The notes: generated from the letters alone by a model not told the origin. A DNA stretch of 8,523 nucleotides from Ruminococcus flavefaciens (GCA_902796705.1 CADBQF010000156.1:1-8523); one strand, 5' to 3'. Shown: positions 1-5,637, counted from the stretch's first letter. Program-made: numbers and translations.

Positions 1-3000
1 CCTTTCAGCGAGCCGTGATATATCAGCGTCATTCGATACGCTTGCATTGATAGTATAATTGCTGTAGAACAGCTTCTGAACGCCGCCAGCCGAAGAATTG
101 CGTGAACTCTCTGTCAGCGGAGTGACACGCACGCCGCCGTTGATGACTTCGAGCAGCTCCGGCCCTGCCTCCGCAACGACCGCCTGACCATTCCGCAGGA
201 AACCGCCGTCCGCCATGAACTTAAAACCGCTGAACGCATTTTTCACCTTATCGACAGCGGAGTGTGCTGCATCCTCGAATGCTATCCTCTGGACGTTGCT
301 CTTGACCTTATACCCTATGTGTTCAAGATCACCGAGCGAGTTGATAGTCGCCTGAATGAGGTCATTTGTCGCATACGTTGTCTGCGTGACGTAGCTTGAT
401 ATCTTTGAAGACAGTCTTTCTCCGAAGAGTTCACCGTAGGTATCGCCGTGCTTCATGCCGTTCTCACGCCACCATTCCATAAGACCGGAAGCATCGATAT
501 GCTTTTCGGGATCGCTCAGTTCCTTTTCAACAGCCTTATCCCACTCTTTATTGTAATTCTGAGCGGTCAGCTTGCCGCTTTTTGCACCCCATTGCAGGAG
601 CGGAACGATATTATAGCCGTGTTCAAACTGCGACTGTACAGCGGAAATATACTCATCTCCGAGGATATCGCCTGCACTGATACCGGAATCCATGAGCCTC
701 TGAGCAATAGCGGAGATATCGCCGCCGTTCTTCCACAGCTCCCGGAAATCGCTGCCGAGATACTCATTGAAGTACGAAGCACCGTTCATGCCTCTTGTCT
801 GAGCGGCATTGAGAGCCGTTCCCATTTTATCGAGGATATCCGCCGCCGTTCCGGAATCGCCTGTCTCTCTCCACAGCTTCATTTCGGACTTTATCTCATT
901 GAGCGAGTCCTTGACAGCAGTCTCGATCTCGTCATTGGTAGCGTTCACATCTTCAAAGATGCTCTGATCGATGCTCGAAACGTCGAAAGCGAGCTTTGCG
1001 ACATTCTCATAATTCCCCTGGGAATATTCCGTCATAAGCTCCGACTGTTTTTCCATGAACTCCGACGTTTCCTTGAAATTTCCCATAGCATCGGTCATTT
1101 CTTTATATGCAAAACCATAACTTGCTTCGGCAGCTTTCAGCTCATCCGCCGCAGCAGCACCCTTGTCAGTGACATCTCTCCAGATATAGTGGCCGTTGGA
1201 GTCTTTTGCATAACTGTACCGACCTTTTTCCTTTGCATCGAGGTAAGCTTCAGCAGAAACGTTCCTGTAATCATATCCGGTAATCTCACGATACTTTTTT
1301 CTTGCATCTTCGAGAGTTTTTTCCGCTTCTGTGTATGCCTGTTCTTTGTCAATATAATCCTGCCTTGCCTTGTAATACTTTTCCGACATACCGGCAGTCT
1401 GAGCGTAGTAGGAATCGAGTATCTGCTCCGCCTGCTTTTTCTGTATCGTCTTGTCGATCTCGTCCTGTAGCTGCTTGTAGTTGTCTATCTGATTGCCGGT
1501 CATGGTATATTCCGTGCCGAGAGCGGTATTAAGCTCACCGAGGATATATTCCGCACGGACTTTATCGGCAGATTGTACACGGCCGGAAGCGTCCGCCAGC
1601 TCGTCAAGCTCTTTCCAGAGGTCTTTTGTGCGGTCTGTGCTTGTTTTTATGCTGCCGATGCTGTCATCGAGCGAGTCCTTGTACTTGCCGATCTCCTGCC
1701 GGTCAGCATTGAGGATATCCATTTCCTTCTGATGCTCTTCAAATATCTTCGTCATCTCGTCGTCAGCATCTTTAGCCGAGAGAGCCACAGCAGCTATATC
1801 CGCAGCGATCACAGCGAACGCAGCGACAGCAGCAACGGCAGGAATAGCGGAAAGAGCCGCCCCGAACGTCGCCGCACCGGTAGAAGCAGCAGCGAAAGCC
1901 GCCGTTATGCCCTGTATCGCTTTGACAGCCGCAGCAGCTTTCTCCGCAGCCTTGACCGTCAGGAGAACACCTGCGACCGTTTTCAGCACCGGAGCGATGT
2001 CCGAGAGGACTTCCAGCACCTTGGGGAGCTGCTTTATCAGTCCGGAAACGAACTTCGCACCCTCACTGAAAAGCGGCTCGATGCTCTTCTTGATATCCGG
2101 TATCTTCGACGTGACGAACTGAACCGCCTCACGCATCACCGGAGCCAGCTCCTGCGACAGAGAAATTTTCATACCGTCCACAGCACTGTCAAGGAGCGTC
2201 ATATCACCGGCGAGGTTGTCGATCATGGTAGTCGCCATGTTCTGAGCCGCACCGTCGCACTCTTCGAGAGCAGCAGCATAGTCCCCGAACGACATACCGC
2301 TTGCCGCAGCCGAATCCGAAAGGCCGTTCATTATCGTCTGCAAAGCCGAATAATGATTCGTGCCTGCTATCGCCTTTGCGAGGTTCGCCTGCTGCTTGTC
2401 ATTGAGATCCTGCCAAACGCCGGAAATGCCCTGCAATATGCTTGAAAGAGACTGCATATTGCCCTGAGCGTCGTAGATATGCACGTTATATCCTTCGAGG
2501 ACAGTCGCACAGTTTTTCGTATCAGTAGCAAGACGAGTCATCACCGAATTGAGAGCAGTACCGGCTTCACCGCCCTTGATGCCGCTGTTCGCCATAGTCA
2601 TGAGAACGGCAGTCACGTCTTCGGCAGTATATCCGAGCGAAGCAGCCGTCGCAGCACAGTTCTTGTAAGCCTCACCGAGCATTTCGGTCGTCGTGTTCGA
2701 GTGGCTCATCGCATAGGTCATCATATCGACGAAATGAGCCGAATCCTGAGCCGTCAGACCGAAAGCCGTGAGATCATCTGTCACGATGTCCGAGGCTCTT
2801 GCAAGATCCATTCCCGAAGCCGCAGCGAGGTCAAGCACGCCGCCGATACCGGAGAGCATACTTTCCACGTCCCAGCCTGCGAGAGCCATATATCCGAAAG
2901 CGTCAGCCGATTCCTTCGCCGTGAATTTCGTGGTTGCACCGAGTTCCTCCGACTTCTGCCGGATAATGTCCATTTCCTCAGCCGTCGCCCCTGATATGGC

Positions 3001-3570
3001 AGCAACATTCGATATCGAAGAATCAAAGTTCTTGCCTGTCTCGATGACATCTTTCGAGAAATCCACAAGAGCGGAAGCGGCTTTTTTTATGCCGTCCGCA
3101 GCGAGGTTTCCGAGAGCCACAGTCAGAGCCGAGACACCGCCGTCAGCCGCATTTTCAGCGTGCTGTGAAGCATCGTCGAAGCCCTCACCGAGTCCGTCAA
3201 GGTGGGAAGTTGTTGCATCAAGATCACCCTGGAGCCGGTTCATTTCCGAGCGAGTATTCTCAATTTCTCTCTGGAAAGCCCTGTACTGTTCGCCGGATAT
3301 CGTCCCGGCTTCAAAGCGTCTTCTGACTTCCTCCTCCGTATCTTCGAGGAGCTGTAATTTTTTCTGTGATTCCTCCAGAGCCTTCCGGAGGACTTCCTGC
3401 TTCTGCGACCAGAGAACAGCGGAATCACCGTTGTCCTTCATCGCACGGCTGATCTCTTTCAGCTCACCGGAAGCCTTTCTGCTGCCGGCCTCAACGTTTC
3501 TGAGAGCCTTGTCAAGACCGGAGGTATCCGCACCGAGCTGGATCATCAGCCCTTTCAAGATCTTATTCAT
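1..3570 (-). CDS. Phage tail tape measure protein, TP901 core family (3' end beyond window)
   Basis: An uninterrupted frame of 1190 codons runs from ATG 3570-3568 to the left edge, so the C-terminus is missing. The start has an SD (AGGTGA, 7 nt away). Tape measure proteins set tail length and occupy the tail lumen before being ejected during DNA entry. Visible parts: a charged predicted coiled coil at about residues 52-121; a TP901-type core at about 165-430 with phrases such as FDSSISNVAAISGAT, TKFTAKESADAFGYMALAGW and GGEAGTALNSVMTRLATDTK; an Ala-rich hydrophobic stretch at about 530-597, typical of tape measures; a second charged helical region at about 600-760; and near the edge (about 1117-1144) the FMADGGFLRNGQAVVAEAGP / ELLEVINGG type motif common in this family. 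Position after the tail chaperone pair is canonical. Family assignment is from recognition of the motifs; the exact boundaries are estimates. Confidence 0.95.
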   Translation of the reverse strand, partial: MNKILKGLMIQLGADTSGLDKALRNVEAGSRKASGELKEISRAMKDNGDSAVLWSQKQEVLRKALEESQKKLQLLEDTEEEVRRRFEAGTISGEQYRAFQREIENTRSEMNRLQGDLDATTSHLDGLGEGFDDASQHAENAADGGVSALTVALGNLAADGIKKAASALVDFSKDVIETGKNFDSSISNVAAISGATAEEMDIIRQKSEELGATTKFTAKESADAFGYMALAGWDVESMLSGIGGVLDLAAASGMDLARASDIVTDDLTAFGLTAQDSAHFVDMMTYAMSHSNTTTEMLGEAYKNCAATAASLGYTAEDVTAVLMTMANSGIKGGEAGTALNSVMTRLATDTKNCATVLEGYNVHIYDAQGNMQSLSSILQGISGVWQDLNDKQQANLAKAIAGTNHYSALQTIMNGLSDSAAASGMSFGDYAAALEECDGAAQNMATTMIDNLAGDMTLLDSAVDGMKISLSQELAPVMREAVQFVTSKIPDIKKSIEPLFSEGAKFVSGLIKQLPKVLEVLSDIAPVLKTVAGVLLTVKAAEKAAAAVKAIQGITAAFAAASTGAATFGAALSAIPAVAAVAAFAVIAADIAAVALSAKDADDEMTKIFEEHQKEMDILNADRQEIGKYKDSLDDSIGSIKTSTDRTKDLWKELDELADASGRVQSADKVRAEYILGELNTALGTEYTMTGNQIDNYKQLQDEIDKTIQKKQAEQILDSYYAQTAGMSEKYYKARQDYIDKEQAYTEAEKTLEDARKKYREITGYDYRNVSAEAYLDAKEKGRYSYAKDSNGHYIWRDVTDKGAAAADELKAAEASYGFAYKEMTDAMGNFKETSEFMEKQSELMTEYSQGNYENVAKLAFDVSSIDQSIFEDVNATNDEIETAVKDSLNEIKSEMKLWRETGDSGTAADILDKMGTALNAAQTRGMNGASYFNEYLGSDFRELWKNGGDISAIAQRLMDSGISAGDILGDEYISAVQSQFEHGYNIVPLLQWGAKSGKLTAQNYNKEWDKAVEKELSDPEKHIDASGLMEWWRENGMKHGDTYGELFGERLSSKISSYVTQTTYATNDLIQATINSLGDLEHIGYKVKSNVQRIAFEDAAHSAVDKVKNAFSGFKFMADGGFLRNGQAVVAEAGPELLEVINGGVRVTPLTESSRNSSAGGVQKLFYSNYTINASVSNDADISRLAER

Positions 3571-3597
3571 ATAATATCACCTACCCTGCATTGCCCA

Positions 3598-3613
3598 GCG
3601 GTCTGCCAACCGC
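3598..3613 (-). other. Short GC-rich hairpin in the chaperone-tape measure gap
   Basis: GCGGT (3598-3602) and ACCGC (3609-3613) can pair around a 6-nt loop in the 47-nt gap between the chaperone stop and the tape measure start. There is no T-run after it on either strand, so it is not a terminator. It could affect mRNA processing or translational coupling, but a 5-bp stem can also arise by chance. Confidence 0.25.
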
Positions 3614-3617
3614 CCTA

Positions 3618-3878
3618 CTATCTTCTGAAAACGCTGAGAGCCTCCCTGTCAGGCTCTGACTGCATGATACAGAAAGCGGAATCGAGGAATTCTCTGCCGT
3701 TCTCGCTCCTGCTGCACTCCCAGACGACAGCGTCGTGGAGATATCCCCAGAACTCGAAGATATCAAGCTTCCAGATCTCCGGAAACGGCATAGCGGTATA
3801 ATCGCTTGCGAGCTTGATATCTTCTGTATTCACGATGAAATTGTTCCGGCTTTTCTCCTGATACGGATAGTAAGGCAC
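3618..3878 (-). CDS. Tail assembly chaperone, C-terminal (GT-type) part, read by -1 frameshift
   Basis: Eighty-six codons from a possible GTG at 3878-3876 to TAG at 3620-3618. The end of the protein (FEFWGYLHDAVVWECS, then ENGREFLDSAF, then SEPDREAL) resembles the second-frame part of tail assembly chaperones of Clostridia and Bacilli siphophages, which typically have F-x-Y/F-W-x-x-L-x-D-A and a closing EPDRE motif. There is no recognisable SD before the GTG, which sits only 2 nt after the stop of the upstream chaperone gene. The frame is also open upstream to 3917, past a slippery heptamer. The likely product is therefore the T-like extension of a G/GT fusion (89 + 2 + 86 = 177 aa) that keeps the tape measure protein soluble and recruits tail tube subunits. 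Independent initiation at GTG by coupling remains an alternative. Confidence 0.85.
   Translation of the reverse strand: MPYYPYQEKSRNNFIVNTEDIKLASDYTAMPFPEIWKLDIFEFWGYLHDAVVWECSRSENGREFLDSAFCIMQSEPDREALSVFRR
3756..3824 (-). repeat. Perfect 14-bp inverted repeat inside the chaperone extension
   Basis: The arms GAAGATATCAAGCT (3756-3769) and AGCTTGATATCTTC (3811-3824) are exact reverse complements separated by 41 nt. In the mRNA they could form a 14-bp stem whose base begins about 59 nt after the slippery site. The coding sense is EDIKLA in one arm and KLDIFE in the other. A perfect 14-bp match at this distance is unlikely by chance in 8.5 kb, although the GATATC/AAGCT words are common here because of codon use. 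Confidence 0.6.
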
Positions 3879-3880
3879 TT

Positions 3881-4150
3881 TCAGTTTGGGTTCTTGTCTC
3901 TTTCCGACATCACCCAGTCAGTGAAGCCACGGAAGAACCCGTGGAGATCGTCAACAGTGAAGTTGTCGATGACATATTCTTCAGAGATATCGATATTTTC
4001 ATCATTTCCGCTGCATATCTCCGCAATTGCCCGGAAAAGCTCCGCATCAGTCGAAGCTGCTTTCAGCCCCTTGTAGAACTGTCTGACAGTCGGCGGCTTG
4101 ACATGGAGCATTGTGCCGTTTTCGAGTGTGAGTTCATATCTTCTGCTCAT
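3881..4150 (-). CDS. Tail assembly chaperone, N-terminal (G-type) protein
   Basis: An 89-aa protein starting at ATG 4150-4148 with a strong AGGAGG SD 6 nt upstream. The frame extends to 4216, but that extension would run across the facing promoter region and has no SD. The sequence (MSRRYELTLENGTMLHVKPP..., later FTVDDLHGFFRGFTDWV) is a small, acidic, helical protein of the size and place of gpG-like chaperones, directly before the frameshifted partner and the tape measure gene. It most likely binds the tape measure protein during tail assembly and is absent from the virion. It is the first gene after the inserted cassette, and no convincing minus-strand promoter is visible between 4249 and 4150, so it depends on read-through from upstream. 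Assignment rests on synteny, the slippery stop and general sequence character more than on a diagnostic motif. Confidence 0.88.
   Translation of the reverse strand: MSRRYELTLENGTMLHVKPPTVRQFYKGLKAASTDAELFRAIAEICSGNDENIDISEEYVIDNFTVDDLHGFFRGFTDWVMSERDKNPN
3884..3890 (-). promoter_or_regulatory. -1 ribosomal frameshift site C CCA AAC
   Basis: Read on the minus strand in the chaperone frame, the last codons are AAC CCA AAC TGA. Bases 3890-3884 are CCCAAAC, an exact X XXY YYZ slippery heptamer in the correct register. Slipping back one base re-pairs the two tRNAs on CCC AAA and continues as CTG AAA GTG CCT into the downstream frame. The -1 frame is open from 3917 (just after a TGA at 3920-3918) to the TAG at 3620, so the permitted window is narrow and contains this site. 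No clear hairpin lies within 10 nt downstream. Conserved frameshifting at this gene pair is well established for long-tailed phages; its use here is inference from position, register and sequence. Confidence 0.85.
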
Positions 4151-4179
4151 TTTTTTCCTCCTAATTTTATGAAAAAGCC

Positions 4180-4208
4180 TTGACAGCCACCAAAATATGT
4201 GGTATAAT
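4180..4208 (+). promoter_or_regulatory. Consensus sigma-A promoter of the small-peptide gene (P+)
   Basis: TTGACA at 4180-4185, a 17-bp spacer and TATAAT at 4203-4208: both hexamers match consensus. TGG directly before the -10 gives an extended -10 element, and TGTG matches the Gram-positive -16 (TRTG) region. Predicted transcription start is about 4214-4216, leaving a 5' leader of about 19 nt. A CCAC(N8)GTGG inverted repeat at 4187-4202 lies inside the spacer and could be an operator. It points against the structural operon, so it belongs to the inserted cassette. Confidence 0.93.
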
Positions 4209-4218
4209 ATAATCATGG

Positions 4219-4228
4219 AAGGAGGTGA
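4219..4228 (+). promoter_or_regulatory. Full-length Shine-Dalgarno before a TTG start
   Basis: AAGGAGGTGA is a complete complement to the end of 16S rRNA, placed 8 nt (counted from AGGAGG) before TTG 4234-4236. It decides the start of the 39-codon gene. The pairing of an unusually strong SD with a weak start codon is notable. Confidence 0.85.
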
Positions 4229-4233
4229 AAAGG

Positions 4234-4353
4234 TTGGATATCAGGGATAAAATAAAAGAGCTTTCCGAGTGTGCTGAAGAACTCGAAAAGCTCGTGATCA
4301 GAATTATCTCACTTGCCGGTTGGATAATGCTCCTGATCAAAATAATCAAATAA
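4234..4353 (+). CDS. 39-aa charged/hydrophobic peptide, candidate type I toxin
   Basis: TTG 4234 to TAA 4351-4353. The first 20 residues are strongly charged and helical (DIRDKIKELSECAEELEKL); residues 21-39 are a hydrophobic, Lys-ending segment (VIRIISLAGWIMLLIKIIK) long enough to span or lie in a membrane. It has its own consensus promoter and a perfect SD. A convergent promoter and terminator on the other strand define an RNA antisense to nearly the whole coding sequence. Small membrane-active peptides controlled in this way are type I toxins; several are known in prophages of Bacillota (TxpA, BsrG and the C. difficile prophage systems). I do not recognise this peptide as a member of a named family, so the toxin role is inference. 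An alternative is a small regulatory or superinfection-exclusion membrane peptide. The gene is opposite in direction to the tail operon it sits in. Confidence 0.75.
   Translation: MDIRDKIKELSECAEELEKLVIRIISLAGWIMLLIKIIK
4249..4293 (-). terminator. Rho-independent terminator, minus strand, inside the small-peptide gene
   Basis: On the minus strand GAGCTTTTCGAGT (4293-4281) pairs with ACTCGGAAAGCTC (4270-4258) over 13 bp around a 10-nt loop (4280-4271), followed at once by TTTTATTTTAT. The single non-Watson-Crick position is U·G in the minus-strand RNA but C·A in the plus-strand RNA, and the T-tract lies only on the minus side, so the terminator is directional. It ends the predicted antisense RNA and also faces late-operon transcription arriving from the tail tube gene. 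Confidence 0.88.
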
Positions 4354-4381
4354 GGCACCGGGGACGAAAGTCCCCGACCTT
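4352..4381. other. Strong GAAA-tetraloop hairpin between the peptide gene and downstream genes
   Basis: CGGGGAC (4359-4365), loop GAAA, GTCCCCG (4370-4376): a 7-bp GC-rich stem, with AAGG (4352-4355) and CCTT (4378-4381) able to extend it past an internal loop. On the plus strand it begins just at the peptide stop codon but has no T-tract after it, so it is at best a weak terminator or an mRNA-stabilising 3' structure. On the minus strand it forms the 5' hairpin of the predicted antisense RNA with a TTTC loop. Confidence 0.75.
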
Positions 4382-4389
4382 ACCCTGTT

Positions 4390-4418
4390 AGTATATCACG
4401 TACTTTTCAACCTGTCAA
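4390..4418 (-). promoter_or_regulatory. Strong minus-strand promoter of the antisense RNA (P-)
   Basis: On the minus strand TTGACA (4418-4413), a 17-bp spacer and TATACT (4395-4390), with TGA directly before the -10 (extended -10). Predicted start is about 4383. It faces the P+ promoter across about 170 bp and resembles it beyond the hexamers: 20 of 29 positions from -35 to -10 are identical, including AAA, TA and GTG within the spacer. It could in principle also feed the chaperone and tape measure genes, but the terminator at 4293-4249 lies in the way. Confidence 0.88.
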
Positions 4419-4420
4419 GT

Positions 4421-4516
4421 ATGAAAGAAAAGATCATCAAGGCTTTCGGTTATTCTTTCACGATAGTTGGTGTACTGCTTTTCGTTTATTTTATTTTCAA
4501 AGGAGTGTTTTCATGA
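4421..4516 (+). CDS. 31-aa single-membrane-span peptide, coupled to the XRE gene
   Basis: ATG 4421 to TGA 4514-4516. The peptide has a basic start (MKEKIIKAF), one hydrophobic helix (YSFTIVGVLLFVYFIF) and a short KGVFS tail, which fits a small inner-membrane peptide with N-terminus inside. Its stop overlaps the ATG of the XRE gene as ATGA, suggesting translational coupling. There is no convincing SD before the ATG and no plus-strand promoter of its own between 4354 and 4420, so expression would rely on read-through from P+. The membrane-like pattern and the overlap support a real gene; the missing SD argues against. Function unknown; it could be a second toxin-like or signalling peptide, or just the leader of the XRE gene. 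Confidence 0.45.
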   Translation: MKEKIIKAFGYSFTIVGVLLFVYFIFKGVFS

Positions 4517-4716
4517 ATCTGAAAAAAATACGTATTGAAAAAGGCTATTCTGTCCCGGCTCTCTCAAAGCTTTCCGGCGTACCTGTCAGGACGATAGAAA
4601 ATATTGAGAAACGAGGTCAGGGGACTATTGCAAATGCGATCAGGCTTGCCGATGCACTGAAAGTCAGCCTTGACGAACTATGTCGTGACAATGCAGCAGA
4701 TCAGCCCACAGACTGA
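4513..4716 (+). CDS. XRE/Cro-CI family helix-turn-helix transcriptional regulator
   Basis: Sixty-seven aa with a clear AAAGGAG SD 7 nt upstream of ATG 4513. A single HTH domain fills the protein: helix 1 MNLKKIRIEKG, then SVPALSKLSGVPVRTIENIE (residues 13-32) as the turn-helix-recognition helix, then the closing helices IANAIRLADALKVSLDELC typical of the family. It would bind DNA as a dimer, but carries no extra dimerisation or sensor domain. It is on the strand opposite to the structural genes and its last 16 bp overlap the end of the convergent tail tube gene. Likely targets are the two facing promoters of its own cassette (4180-4208 and 4390-4418), which share spacer sequence; that is inference. 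It could also act on host or phage genes as many morons do. The family call is secure. Confidence 0.92.
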   Translation: MNLKKIRIEKGYSVPALSKLSGVPVRTIENIEKRGQGTIANAIRLADALKVSLDELCRDNAADQPTD

Positions 4717-5291
4717 CCTCCGCTGCCGGAATTAGTCCCCTGAACATCAACATCTGCCTCATCAAGAATAATAAGCCTGCCGTCCTCGAACGGTTCAGCA
4801 GCGATCGAGGGAGAGAGGACATTATTCTGACCGGGACGATAAGCCGCAGCGAAGCCGTTGACGTTCTTACCGATGATAGTATAGCGGACATCGCCCTTGA
4901 CCTTGTCTTTGTGGACAGCACGCACGAGGTAGATCTTGTCGTCACGGTTGGCAACGCCGCCGATGAGCGTGCGTCTCTTTGTACCGGTGACAGTTGCAGC
5001 AGCAGTCGGAACTATCTTTGTGATAGTGTCGCCGTTCCAGGTGATAAGGCCGAAGCTGATAGTAGCAGAATCGTCGGTCATTTCGGAGCGTGCAGCCTTT
5101 CCGTCGTCTGATTTGGTATTGTAGAAAGTGGTAGTATAAGCGATCTCGCCGCCGTCCTTAGTCCTGCCGATGAGGTTAGCTTCTGTCTCGATCGTCTCGT
5201 CAGAGGGAATGTCCGAAACGGCAGTTCCGGAAAATTCGGTCATATAGATATCAACACTGCCGAGAGCGATCCTGTTAATTTCCTTTTTCAT
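4701..5291 (-). CDS. Major tail tube protein
   Basis: A 196-aa protein, ATG 5291 to TGA 4703-4701, with SD GGAGG 7 nt upstream; its ATG overlaps the previous stop as ATGA. Tail tube proteins polymerise in hexameric rings around the tape measure. The size, the beta-rich alternation (for example GSVDIYMTEFSGTAVSD, TYTTTFYNTKS-like strands, ATISFGLITWNGD) and the place between the tail completion gene and the chaperone/tape measure genes fit siphophage major tail proteins. The C-terminus ends in a flexible Gly/Ser run (NSGSGGQSVG). Assignment is by order and general sequence character; I see no diagnostic short motif. Its 3' end is shared with the convergent XRE gene. Confidence 0.85.
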   Translation of the reverse strand: MKKEINRIALGSVDIYMTEFSGTAVSDIPSDETIETEANLIGRTKDGGEIAYTTTFYNTKSDDGKAARSEMTDDSATISFGLITWNGDTITKIVPTAAATVTGTKRRTLIGGVANRDDKIYLVRAVHKDKVKGDVRYTIIGKNVNGFAAAYRPGQNNVLSPSIAAEPFEDGRLIILDEADVDVQGTNSGSGGQSVG

Positions 5292-5629
5292 GTAGATTCC
5301 TCCGTATCTTTGATATACTGGTAAACATCGAACGAGAAAGCGGTCATGAACATATTCTCGTCCTTTAAGTATACGTCTGCATTTTTCGATATTTCCCGGT
5401 CACGGAAAAGCTCTTCGATGCTTCTCTCAAGACCGGGAGATTTTTTCTGTGTATACAGCTCGACGGTGATCTCCGTCCGCCTGTAGAGGTTGTAGGTATC
5501 AGCACCCTGAATTTCCGTTCCCGACTCATAGTAGACCAGGAACGGCAGCTTCTGAGGCTTCGTGAATTTCATATAGGCGACCGGAATGCCGAGGCTGCAC
5601 AGTTTTGTGTAGATCTCTTCAAGCTCCAT
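5288..5629 (-). CDS. Tail completion / tail terminator-like protein
   Basis: A 113-aa protein starting at ATG 5629 with SD GAGGTGA, which overlaps the stop codon of the upstream gene, so the two are probably translationally coupled. The sequence has a short helical N-terminus (MELEEIYTKLCSLGIPVAYM), a beta-rich middle (LPFLVYYESGTE, YRRTEITVELYTQKK) and a helix ERSIEELFRD, consistent with the small alpha/beta fold of tail terminator or tail-to-head joining proteins (SPP1 gp17-like or related small-protein families). These form the ring that ends tail growth and joins the head. The specific family is not certain; position directly before the tail tube gene is the main support. Confidence 0.75.
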   Translation of the reverse strand: MELEEIYTKLCSLGIPVAYMKFTKPQKLPFLVYYESGTEIQGADTYNLYRRTEITVELYTQKKSPGLERSIEELFRDREISKNADVYLKDENMFMTAFSFDVYQYIKDTEEST

Positions 5630-5637
5630 TTTTCACC

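Larger units (their letters stand above)
4249..4383 (-). ncRNA. Predicted cis-antisense RNA (candidate type I antitoxin), about 135 nt
   Basis: Bounded by a minus-strand promoter (4418-4390, start about 4383) and an intrinsic terminator (stem 4293-4258, then T-rich to about 4249). The RNA would start with a GC-rich hairpin (CGGGGAC, loop TTTC, GTCCCCG) a few nt from its 5' end. It would then run antisense to the peptide gene from its stop codon back to about codon 6. It stops before reaching the SD, so regulation would be by duplex formation and RNase III cleavage or decay, not by direct masking of the ribosome site. I see no open frame of note in it. Existence of the transcript is predicted from signals only. 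Confidence 0.75.

Noticed and set aside
448..1470. 340-codon plus-strand open frame opposite the tape measure gene
   Set aside because: It is antisense to a continuous, recognisable tape measure frame, has no SD or known motif, and its low-complexity Ile/Ser/Leu-rich text is what reverse-reading of Glu/Asp/Lys-rich coding DNA gives. The same holds for 1573-2445 and 2768-3574.
3581..3766. 61-codon minus-strand frame (Ser-rich) overlapping the chaperone extension
   Set aside because: It is out of frame with the recognisable chaperone extension, has no SD and reads as Ser/Gly-rich shadow text.
3881..4216. Longer chaperone reading from 4216 (111 aa)
   Set aside because: The extra 22 residues lie over the facing promoter, have no SD, and the ATG at 4150 has an excellent AGGAGG at correct spacing.
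4150..4249. Separate late promoter for chaperone and tape measure genes
   Set aside because: Minus-strand AT-rich stretches such as TATATT and TAAAAT have no acceptable -35 at 16-18 bp, and the best would place the start inside the SD.
4352..4381. GAAA-tetraloop hairpin as a canonical terminator for the small-peptide mRNA
   Set aside because: The stem is strong but the plus-strand sequence after it (CCTTACCCTGTTAG) has no T-run, so I list it only as a hairpin.
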